From contig JACQZR010000056.1 of the NCBI GenBank assembly GCA_016213775.1, positions 1 through 54,732 of the forward strand: a stretch of DNA of 54,732 nt, written 5' to 3'. This document shows positions 16,462 through 24,400 of this stretch, piece after piece (positions within the stretch are counted from its first letter, which is position 1; every line of letters begins with the position of its first letter). Source of the DNA: Acidobacteriota bacterium (lineage in GTDB: Bacteria; Acidobacteriota; Terriglobia; Bryobacterales; Bryobacteraceae). The notes under the pieces are model-generated. The model searched no databases. It was given only the letters and a program-made list of their open reading frames with translations, and was not told the origin of the DNA. The position numbers were made by a program, and so were the translations under genes.

Positions 16462-19065
16462 TTACCTCATGTACAGGAATTCGCTCAGATTGAGAAGCAC
16501 GTGCGTGAAGTCCTCGACGGTGTTCTTTTCCAGGAATGCCATCGCCAACTGCTTCTCCTCGGCTGTGGGCGGACGGTTCAACGCCAGCTCGTAAGCGAGA
16601 TTCACCTGCTCGCTCCTGTCCTGCGGCGAGAGCTTCTTCACCCTGTCCGCAAAGTGGCGCGAGTGCTCCAACACGAAATCATTGTTGAGCAGTGTCAGGG
16701 CCTGCGTGGCAACCGTGGAGATGTTCCGGCGGCCGCAAGTGATGGTTTGATCGGGCAGATCGAAAACTTCAAAGAAGGGGAAGGGCAGTCCGCGCTTGCG
16801 ATACACGTAGACGCTCCTGCGCCAGGTTTGCGGGCCGTTCTCCTGAACCTTCCAAATCCCCTTATTCATCGAGTGCAACGTTTCCTGCGGCAGCTTTGGG
16901 AAGACCGGCGGGCCTTCCATTTTCGCGTTCAAGGTGCCTGCCGTAGCGAGGATACTGTCGCGCACGATTTCCGCTTCCAGCCGCTGTTGGCGGAAGCGCC
17001 ACAGCCACGCATTCTCCGGATCTTTCCGCACATTCTCTTCGTTCCCATACGCCGATGCCATGGTGTACGCCTGGCTGTTCATGATCAGCCGGTGCATCTT
17101 CTTGATGCTCCAGCCCTGCGCGCGAAACTCAACCGCGAGCCAGTCCAGAAGCTCGGGATGCGTCGGCGCTTCGCCCGTCTTTCCGAAGTTATCCAGCGTG
17201 GGCACAATACCGCGCCCGAAATGATGATGCCAGATGCGGTTCACCATGACGCGCGAGGTGAGAGGATGATCCGGTGAGGCGAACCATTCGGCCAGCGCAC
17301 GGCGGCGGCCTGATGTCTTCCCGTTTGCCGGAGGCAGCTCAGCGGGCACTTCGCGATTGGTGAGTACCGTCACAAAGCCCGGCTTCATTAGCGACCCGCG
17401 GCTGTACATGTCGCCGCCGTACAGGAAGTAAGAAGGAGGCGCGATGTACTTGCCGGGTCCCTTGTGGAGGAACGAACCCTCAGTCACTTCCTGCTTAATG
17501 CCTTTCCCAGGCGCGGGTTCATCGCCTGCACCATCGGGCGTGAAACGGTAGTCGCCGTCGGTGATGCCCATAGCCATCGGGATCGGCTTTGGACGTTGTT
17601 TGTCGAGGGCCGCGATTTCCGAGCGCAGCTTACGCACCTGGGCCAGTTCCTCCGGCTTCAGATGCCGCGCCACCTCTTCGCTGCTCACGCGCGTCGTGCG
17701 GATCACCTGATTTGCCAGCAGGGCCTGACCCGGCGTCCGCTTTTCTTCCGGCGTATTGATTGCCTCCTGTACGTTCTGCGGATACTTCTTATATTTGTTG
17801 CCAACCAGCCGCAGCTTGTAAGGATCTTCAATCTCGGCGATGCGCCGCTTGAGGGGCGACTGCTGCGCTTCCACATCCTCGATCTGTTTGTAATAGGCAT
17901 CGGCCTGTTCTTTGGGAACCAGCGGATGGTCCACTTCCACAAAGCCATTGAGCGAGGACTGCAGCTTGTAGTAATCGCGCTGCAGCACGGGATCGAACTT
18001 GTGGTTGTGGCAGCGGGCGCAGTGCACGGTGAGCCCCATCACCCCGCGCCCCAGCGTGGCAATCATGTCATCGAGGTATTCAAAGCGGAACTGGGGATTG
18101 TCCTTTTCGCGGAAGCCGACTTTCGCGTAGTTCCGCAGGAAGCCAGTAGCGGTCAACGTGTCATACGTAACGTTGTCCACCTCATCGCCGGCAAGCTGTT
18201 CCATCAGGAATCTGTCGAAGGGGATGTCCTGGTTAAACGCGCGAATGACATAGTCTCGATAGCGCCATGCATTGGGACGATCGAAGTCGTGCTCGTAGCC
18301 GTTGGAATCGGCGTAACGCGCCACATCCATCCAGTGACGCCCCCAACGCTCGCCATAGTGCGGAGATTCGAGCAGCCTGTCCACCAACAGGCTCCAGGCA
18401 TCGGGACGCGTGTCAGTCAGGAAAGTGCGAACGTCATCGGGAGTTGGCGGCAGACCCGTGAGATCCAGATACGCCCGCCGAACCAGGGTACGTTGATCCG
18501 CGGCAGGCGCGGGAGTCAATCCACGTGAGTCGAGTTGCTTGCGCAAGAAGGCGTCAATGGGGTTCCTGGACCATGCTTTGTCAGCCACGGCCGGAACAGC
18601 CGGACGCACGGGCACTTTGAACGACCACCATTGCTTCGCACCGGCGGGAAGCGGCGAATCCTCTAATTCTTTCAACGGATTCTTCGCAACCACTGCGCCG
18701 ATCTCGCCATCCCAAGCCGCTCCCTGCTCGATCCACATCTTCACCGCGTTCACTTCCGCATCCGTCAACTTGCCGCCCATCGGCATGGCGGGCTTTTCCA
18801 CTCCGGAGATGCGCTTGAACAGGATGCTTTGCGCGGGGTTCCCTGGTGTGATGGCCGGGCCTTTTTCTCCGCCCTTGATAGCCGCGGCGCGATTCCGCAG
18901 ATCCAGCTTCCCCATCTGCATCGCAGTGCCGTGACATTTCACGCATTGTGCTTCTAGAATAGGTCTGATCTCTTTGTCAAAGGAAACGGGAGCGGCCGGC
19001 AGCGCTGCCCCCACGCACAGAAGCAGGGAGAGATTTGCGACACACATTGTCCTTGGCACGCTCAT
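16462..19065 (-). CDS. PSD1 and cytochrome c domain protein (DUF1549/DUF1553)
   Basis: Exported protein of about 867 residues with a planctomycete-type cytochrome c domain followed by DUF1549 and DUF1553; function unknown, with degradation of complex carbon often suggested. Seen: signal peptide (residues 1-25), one haem motif CVKCH (41-45) with a likely distal Met in the PAMPMGG segment, DUF1549 (PIDAFLRKQLDSRGL onward, ending with VHCARCHNHKFDP, a second CxxCH), a coiled-coil linker, and DUF1553 (GRRRALAEWFASPDHPLTSRVMVNRIW onward). I chose the ATG of MSVPRTMCV; an upstream in-frame start would overlap the divergent gene. The second CxxCH (CARCH) suggests two haems. Transcribed with the DUF1501 gene. 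Confidence 0.92.
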   Translation of the reverse strand: MSVPRTMCVANLSLLLCVGAALPAAPVSFDKEIRPILEAQCVKCHGTAMQMGKLDLRNRAAAIKGGEKGPAITPGNPAQSILFKRISGVEKPAMPMGGKLTDAEVNAVKMWIEQGAAWDGEIGAVVAKNPLKELEDSPLPAGAKQWWSFKVPVRPAVPAVADKAWSRNPIDAFLRKQLDSRGLTPAPAADQRTLVRRAYLDLTGLPPTPDDVRTFLTDTRPDAWSLLVDRLLESPHYGERWGRHWMDVARYADSNGYEHDFDRPNAWRYRDYVIRAFNQDIPFDRFLMEQLAGDEVDNVTYDTLTATGFLRNYAKVGFREKDNPQFRFEYLDDMIATLGRGVMGLTVHCARCHNHKFDPVLQRDYYKLQSSLNGFVEVDHPLVPKEQADAYYKQIEDVEAQQSPLKRRIAEIEDPYKLRLVGNKYKKYPQNVQEAINTPEEKRTPGQALLANQVIRTTRVSSEEVARHLKPEELAQVRKLRSEIAALDKQRPKPIPMAMGITDGDYRFTPDGAGDEPAPGKGIKQEVTEGSFLHKGPGKYIAPPSYFLYGGDMYSRGSLMKPGFVTVLTNREVPAELPPANGKTSGRRRALAEWFASPDHPLTSRVMVNRIWHHHFGRGIVPTLDNFGKTGEAPTHPELLDWLAVEFRAQGWSIKKMHRLIMNSQAYTMASAYGNEENVRKDPENAWLWRFRQQRLEAEIVRDSILATAGTLNAKMEGPPVFPKLPQETLHSMNKGIWKVQENGPQTWRRSVYVYRKRGLPFPFFEVFDLPDQTITCGRRNISTVATQALTLLNNDFVLEHSRHFADRVKKLSPQDRSEQVNLAYELALNRPPTAEEKQLAMAFLEKNTVEDFTHVLLNLSEFLYMR

Positions 19066-19101
19066 AGCCTTGTCAAGGATTATATGCCGAAAGAGGGCCG
19101 G

Positions 19102-19572
19102 ATGCCACAACGCGAGTTTTCCAGCGTCGCCGAACTGCAGAGTTATGCAGGCCAGGAGGTCGCCATCAGCGATTGGTTGGAGATCACCCAGGAACGAATC
19201 AACTCGTTCGCCGACGCCACCTCAGACCATCAATGGATCCACGTCGACACAGAGCGCTGCAAGAGGGAATCGCCTTTCGGAACCACGATCGCGCACGGGT
19301 TCCTTACGTTGTCGCTGCTCCCGATGTTCTCCTATTCCACCATCACCATCCGCGAGAGCTTCCGCCTGACGCTGAACTATGGGTGCAACAAGGTGCGTTT
19401 CATGTCACCGGTGAAGTGCGGAGTTCGCATCCGCGCACGGTACACACTTCTGGACGTGACCTCCGTGGAGGGGGGCTGGCAGTCGCGCTGGCAAGTCGCT
19501 ATCGAGATTGAAGGTCAAGAAAAGCCCGCCTGCGTTGCCGAAACGATCTCGCGCTATTATGCCGCGAGCTAA
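19102..19572 (+). CDS. MaoC-like (R)-specific enoyl-CoA hydratase/dehydratase
   Basis: Hot-dog fold hydratase (about 156 residues) of the MaoC/NodN group, acting on enoyl-CoA or enoyl thioesters in the cytoplasm. Seen: the hydratase motif FADATSDHQWIHVDTERC with the catalytic Asp and His, followed by SPFGTTIAHGFLTLSLLP, both in the expected spacing. Complete domain, usual length. Start: the ATG at 19102 has AGAGGG upstream; another ATG at 19084 adds six residues and lies 18 bases from the divergent PSD1 start. No other lipid genes are adjacent, so the pathway cannot be told. It converges on the small coiled-coil gene, stops overlapping. Confidence 0.85.
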   Translation: MPQREFSSVAELQSYAGQEVAISDWLEITQERINSFADATSDHQWIHVDTERCKRESPFGTTIAHGFLTLSLLPMFSYSTITIRESFRLTLNYGCNKVRFMSPVKCGVRIRARYTLLDVTSVEGGWQSRWQVAIEIEGQEKPACVAETISRYYAAS

Positions 19573-19820
19573 GCTTCCTTTTTCTTCAGTTGCGAATCGT
19601 TGTCAGCGATGAACTTGCGCAGTTCCTCGCTCCGTTCCAGCAGTTTCTCCCACTGTTCCTTGTAGAGAGTGACTGGGAAACGGCCCAAACCGTACACGGA
19701 GACGGCTCCTTTGTCGCTTACCTTGAAGGTGATCGACCCCCGTGCGGCCGGCTTCTTTAGGGCCTCGTTCTCCGCCTTCAGTCTCGCAAGTTCTGCAAGA
19801 AGTTCGTCTTGGTTGCTCAT
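19569..19820 (-). CDS. Small coiled-coil hypothetical protein
   Basis: I do not recognise a named family. The 83-residue soluble product has an N-terminal leucine-heptad helix (ELLAELARLKAENEALKK), a short beta hairpin region (GSITFKVSDKGAVSVYGLGRFPVTLY) and a C-terminal amphipathic, Lys/Glu-rich helix. The VSVYGLGRFPVTLYKEQWEKL stretch has the feel of a conserved small domain that may oligomerise through the helix. No ribosome site is visible; a TAGAAT -10-like element sits within a palindrome nine bases before the ATG, so the mRNA may be leaderless. The end overlaps the MaoC gene's stop. Confidence 0.6.
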   Translation of the reverse strand: MSNQDELLAELARLKAENEALKKPAARGSITFKVSDKGAVSVYGLGRFPVTLYKEQWEKLLERSEELRKFIADNDSQLKKKEA

Positions 19821-19824
19821 ATCT

Positions 19825-19839
19825 GGGTTATTCTAACCC
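19825..19839. promoter_or_regulatory. Perfect palindrome GGGTTA-GAA-TAACCC over a -10-like element
   Basis: A 15-bp perfect inverted repeat (6-bp arms) lies 4 bases upstream of the small gene's ATG. On the minus strand its centre reads TAGAAT, a good -10 match. If used, transcription would begin at or next to the ATG. It could be an operator or chance; no -35 is evident. Confidence 0.35.
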
Positions 19840-19894
19840 TTCCCGCGGGTAATTTCCAGCGTGGCACGACGAATCTTACAAGAAACTGTAACCG

Positions 19895-20299
19895 CTACAC
19901 GCTGGCGATATGCTTTGCGGTATCCAGATAATGGCGCAGGCGGCAGATCTTGCCTTCGCCGTCGAAGGTCCAAAGATGCATCTCCTGATCGCGATATCGC
20001 TTGCCGCCCGGAGGCGTCGCATCGATTTCGAATTCCGCCGCTACCTGCCGCTCCCCCGCCATGATGTTGAGTACGCGGAAGTCGTGGATCTCGAAGCGCG
20101 CGATGAGCGAGAAGAACTCGCCAACCGCTTCCCTTCCCGTTCGCGCGGTCATCCAAGGCACGCCGGCCTTTTGGGCCGAGTTGTCGGCCCACGACTCCCA
20201 AGCTACGTCTTCAGAAAGGTGGCCAAGAATGGCTGCGATGTCTCCCCGCGCGAACGCGGCATATACCTGCTGTACCGTTTCCAGAGGGCTCATAGCCAT
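19895..20299 (-). CDS. Nuclear transport factor 2 (SnoaL-like) family protein
   Basis: Small alpha+beta barrel protein (about 134 residues), a fold used for hydrolases, isomerases and scaffolds; the activity is not predictable. Seen: MSPLETVQQVYAAFARGDIAAILGHLSEDVAWE, the standard N-terminal helix-helix-strand of NTF2-like proteins, then VGEFFSLIARFEIHDFRVLNIMAGERQVAAEFEID and EMHLWTFDGEGKICRLRHYLDT, the family-typical ending. The start is uncertain: the ATG at 20299 or 20293 fits the fold, and neither has a clear ribosome site. A longer frame upstream overlaps the terminator and the STAS gene and is not credible. Confidence 0.75.
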   Translation of the reverse strand: MAMSPLETVQQVYAAFARGDIAAILGHLSEDVAWESWADNSAQKAGVPWMTARTGREAVGEFFSLIARFEIHDFRVLNIMAGERQVAAEFEIDATPPGGKRYRDQEMHLWTFDGEGKICRLRHYLDTAKHIASV

Positions 20300-20331
20300 T
20301 AGTACGCGAACCCGGCCACCGTTGGATTCCC

Positions 20332-20375
20332 AAAAAAGAAAATCCCGCTCCCGCGCAATCGGCGGAAGCAGGATT
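20332..20375 (-). terminator. Rho-independent terminator of the rsbW-like/STAS unit
   Basis: On the minus strand AATCCTGCTTCCG pairs with CGGGAGCGGGATT over 13 base pairs (two G-U), followed by TTCTTTTTT. It starts 27 bases after the STAS gene's stop and is the strongest terminator in the window. Confidence 0.85.
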
Positions 20376-20402
20376 TGGATGCGGTCGCTCGCGGGCGATT
20401 GT

Positions 20403-20747
20403 TTACGTGAAACTGCGGATGGCCGCTGCTTCGTCATCATGGCATTCAAACACCGTATACAGCTTGGTGATCTGCAGCAGATCCTGAATGCGCTTGTTCA
20501 ACGACAGCAGCTTCAACTGCCCGCCCTGATTTGTCACAGTGGTGAATGCGGAAACCAACTCACCGATGCCGGAACTGTCGATGTAGTTGACTTCGCCAAG
20601 GTTCAACAGAACTTTCTTGTGGCCGGCGTTCACCGTCTCACGGATGGAATCGCGTAGGGCGCTCGTGCCTTCGCCCAATGTCACGCGACCAGCCGCGTCG
20701 ATCACGGTGATGTCGCCTACCTGCCGGGTGCTCAATTTCAAACTCAC
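20403..20747 (-). CDS. STAS-domain anti-sigma factor antagonist
   Basis: Partner-switch protein of the SpoIIAA/RsbV type (114 residues): unphosphorylated, it binds and removes an anti-sigma kinase. Seen: ITVIDAAGRVTLGEGTSALRDSI, then KKVLLNLGEVNYIDSSGIGELV, in which the first serine of DSSG (about S58) is the usual phosphorylation site, and NQGGQLKLLSLNKRIQDLLQITKL, the family's C-terminal half. Complete domain, normal length. It lies 76 bases downstream of the HATPase partner gene and is closed by a strong terminator. No matching phosphatase or sigma factor is adjacent. Confidence 0.9.
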   Translation of the reverse strand: MSLKLSTRQVGDITVIDAAGRVTLGEGTSALRDSIRETVNAGHKKVLLNLGEVNYIDSSGIGELVSAFTTVTNQGGQLKLLSLNKRIQDLLQITKLYTVFECHDDEAAAIRSFT

Positions 20748-20823
20748 AGTCTTCCTTCCTCCTCGAACTGAAAAATCTTCAGCGATCTGTCTTGTGGCCC
20801 GCGGGCCGAAACTCTTAGGGCCG

Positions 20824-21270
20824 CTACGGTGACAGGTGTTTCACCATAGTCACTTCCGTGCCGTTCGGACTGAGACGGCGGACCTGAAAATCGTCAACGA
20901 ATGCCTGCATCAGAAGGATACCTCTTCCAGACTCCTTGAGCAGGTTCTCCTTCGCCAGCGGATCGGGCACCTTGGTCATCTCAAAGCCGCCACCTTCATC
21001 GGATATGACGATTTTGAGGCTGGTATCCTCCATCCCTGCGGACAGCCGCACTTTCTTATGCGCGTTGTATTTGTTTCCATGGACCACGGCGTTCACCATT
21101 GCCTCGCGCAAAGCAATGCCGATCCGGTGCATGGAGTCCTCGTCAAAGCCTGCCCGGCCCGCGATTGCCATCACCGCTTCTTCCGCCGCGTCTACGCTTT
21201 CCAATGCGGAATCATAGACGGCATCGAGACGCTCACCACCCACTGGGAGCTCAGTGCCAGGATTGCTCAT
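20824..21270 (-). CDS. Anti-sigma regulatory factor (RsbW-like HATPase)
   Basis: GHKL-type ATPase/serine kinase (148 residues) that phosphorylates the STAS partner and may hold a sigma factor. Seen: N box GIALREAMVNAVVHGNKYN, G1 box VISDEGGGFEM, then KESGRGILLMQAFVDDFQV, the family's G2 region, and VTMVKHL at the end. All ATP-site motifs are present. ATG has GGAG at good spacing. A promoter candidate sits about 43-72 bases upstream. Transcribed with the STAS gene, forming a two-gene partner switch; the divergent neighbour is the 1950-residue exoprotein. Confidence 0.88.
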   Translation of the reverse strand: MSNPGTELPVGGERLDAVYDSALESVDAAEEAVMAIAGRAGFDEDSMHRIGIALREAMVNAVVHGNKYNAHKKVRLSAGMEDTSLKIVISDEGGGFEMTKVPDPLAKENLLKESGRGILLMQAFVDDFQVRRLSPNGTEVTMVKHLSP

Positions 21271-21312
21271 GCCATCTCCGCCGCTGGATCATGTTCAAAA
21301 AGACGAACTTGC

Positions 21313-21342
21313 ACAATAGAATAGGTACGGTTGAAAAGTCAA
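21313..21342 (-). promoter_or_regulatory. Putative sigma-70 promoter of the RsbW-like/STAS unit
   Basis: On the minus strand TTGACT (-35, five of six) is followed after 18 bases by TATTGT (-10, four of six). The predicted start of transcription lies about 36 bases before the RsbW-like ATG. The rest of the 200-base divergent region (21271-21470) shows only the ribosome site of the exoprotein gene. Confidence 0.45.
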
Positions 21343-21470
21343 GCCGCTTCGCCGGGGCGAGTGCTCCCTGTTCCTCTAGATAGCTCATTCCCAGGGGGAA
21401 ATCCGATCACACAGAAATCTCAGAATAATCTCAGACGAACGCCGCGGAACTTGAACGATGATGGAGCGGT

Positions 21471-24400
21471 ATGTCAATGTTCCGAGGCATCGGTTTCCTT
21501 CTTGTCGTCACCGCGTCTGCGTCCGCGCAACTTCCCATCCCGCTCACCCCGGCCGCGCCACGCGTTGTGAACGTGAACGACCTGAGTCCAGGAGATGGCG
21601 CGACTCTTACCTCCACTCCCAACGCCGATGGCTCACTCGCGGTCACACTATCCCGCCCTGGGCAGACTGGATCCGGTTCATTCAAGATTGCGCCACCCGC
21701 ATCGGCAACGGGTATCGATGGCTCGACTGTCGTTTCGTTTTCTCCGGCGGCAGAATTCAATATTAGCGGCACTTGGAGCGGCCAGAGCACCAGCGCAGCC
21801 ATGGACGTTTACGCCGGCGGCACCCAACTCACGGCATGCCGGACTACCTTCGCGGCCACCCTCCGCACCAACATCTGCCGCCTGTCATCTGTCCCCACCG
21901 AGACAGTGAATGGGACCAGGTTCGCCTACATCGAGACCGTGATCACGGTGGTATTCGGAATTGGCGCAGTCGAGAAAGCCCTGCTCGTCCGCTTCTATTT
22001 CACTCTGGCAAGTGATGGCTGTCCCGCGGCGAATGCAGATTCTGCTGCCAATTCCAAACCTGGACCTCGCGCCACCACTACCCCGAGTTGTACCCCACAG
22101 GACTTGGCAGTCGACAACATTGTAGTCGTACAGTCAGTACAGCGATTCGACCTTGGAAATCCTCTCCCGCTGGTTCCGGGCAAAGCGACGCTGGTGCGTG
22201 TCTTTCTGAAGAGTCTCGGGGAAAACGCGAAGAACATCGGCCTGGTGACGGGGACGCTCTCCGCCGCCGGGTTCAACAGCCCAGTGTCCGCACTGAACGA
22301 CGGCGTTGCCGTAGCTCCTCCGCGGCCAAGTCCGGATGAGCAATATCACTCGCTCAACTTCCTGCTTCCGGAGGAATGGACCAAGGTGCGTTCGTTGGAT
22401 CTCTCGGCGACGGTCAAGTTCGACGGGCCGGCGGAGATCCACACGGATAACAACACCAAGAGATTTAGTATCAGCTTCGACCCTTCGCTCGATGAATACC
22501 TCATCGTGGATGTGTTCGATATCTGTTTCCAGGGCAAAGACGGGCAGGAATGCCCCGAGGCTGCCTACGCGGCTGACGCCATCACCCGTTCGGCCTTCCC
22601 CATTGCGGAGGACAAGTTGGAGTTTATTGCATGGGGGTTTCTCGGAGGCCGGATTGAGTGGCCCGGGCCCATCCCGAAGGATGAGTCTTACGAAGACCAG
22701 AAGTTGTGGAATCTCGCCGATGTCTACCGGACGATCCTAAAGAAGGCCCGGAAGAACTCCAGGAACCACCACGTCTTTTTCGCTCTTCCCGGCAGACTGC
22801 AGACCTTGGATGCCGGCACCATCTCTTCCATCTTTTTCGACGACGATTGCCCTTCCGTGACGGGTAACTGCCTCGAAAGAACGCAGCGATACCTGGCCCA
22901 GAGTCTGGGGGAGACCTTGGTTAGCGACTATTTTTCAATACTACGAGGGTCGATCGACGCTTATGGTTGGGACTCCGGGAATCCCAACTCCATCGTGAGA
23001 TCCACTTCCCCGCTGCGAATTGACTCAGATCGAGGCTGGTTCAGCCCGGAATTTTACGAGCGCTTCGCGAAAGCCATCCGCCCTTCCCCTGTCCAGCCGG
23101 CTCGACTGCGAGAAGCTACCGATTCTCCCGACACGCTGGTAGTGAGTGGGAGACTGGCGGACTTCGGCAATCAGGGGCAGTTGGATCCCGCGCTGCGGAT
23201 TCCGGGTGCAGGGGCGGAGATGGGCACCAGCGGAACTTTTTGTGTGCGTCTACAGCGTGCCACGGGCGAAGACGTCGATTCCTGTTTTGACATGCGGGAT
23301 CCCGCCAAAAGCTCTAGCCCCTTTACGGTTGAACTGCCTTACTACGCGGACGCTACGCGTCTCTCCTTGATCCGCCGCGACAGTCCCTCGAATGAGCTTG
23401 CCTTCTACACCGGCGGCGAGGCGCCCGTGGTGTCGTTCGCCGCCCCGCGCAAAGGTGATGTTTGGCAGGGCAAGCAAACCCTCGTCTGGTCCGGCTCTGA
23501 TCCGAGCGGCAAGGAAATCACCTACACACTCCTGTATTCGAGCGATGGTGGTGTGAACTGGCTTCCCCTGGGTATCCCGACGACTCAAGGCAGCTACCTG
23601 CTCGACACAACTCGCATCAAGGGCGGAACGGATGTGTATTTCCGCGTCGCCGCATCGAGCGGTCTGGCAACCTCGATTACAGACGTAGGGCCCGTGGAGA
23701 TCCGCCAGAATCCGCGCCTTGAAGTAGACACTCCCACGGTCGACTTCAGCAATCAAACGATAGGCGGTATCGGAGTTACGGGAATTCGTCTCCGAAACAC
23801 GGGAACGGGCCCTTTGACTGTCACGCCTACATTGCCGCCTGACTCGCCGTTCAGCATCTTTGGCTCCCCGCGGCAGATTACGATTGGCTCCGGCGGTTCG
23901 GCGGAGATTGCCGTGCGCTTCCGTCCCGGCACAGCCGGACAGCATGAGGTCCCGCTCACCCTCACCGCTCCCGATTCCACCACCACTGGGATCAGTCTCC
24001 GCGGGTCGGCGTTCAGCTCGCCTGTGCCGGCAATTGTGACCCCCGCGAGTTTCGACTTTGGCCGCGTTCCCATGAACACGTCACGCGATGTTCCGATCAC
24101 CGTCCGCAATGATGGCCGGGCGCAACTACGGATTCAATCGGTAACCAGCAGCAGCACCGCTTTCCAGGCGGATCCCCTGAACGTCGATCCGGAGAATCAG
24201 GCCCAACTGTTGGTCCGTGTGCGGCCGGCCTCCGCCGGGGTGATTGCCGGGCGGCTAACGCTGCGCACGAACGACCCCACCCGTGGCACGGTCACCATCG
24301 ACGTCACCGTGACTGGAGATGCGCCGGCGGGTCCGGCGATTGCGCTGAACCCGGCGCCTCCGTACAACTTCGGCAACGTTACTGTGGGTGCTACCGGGAG

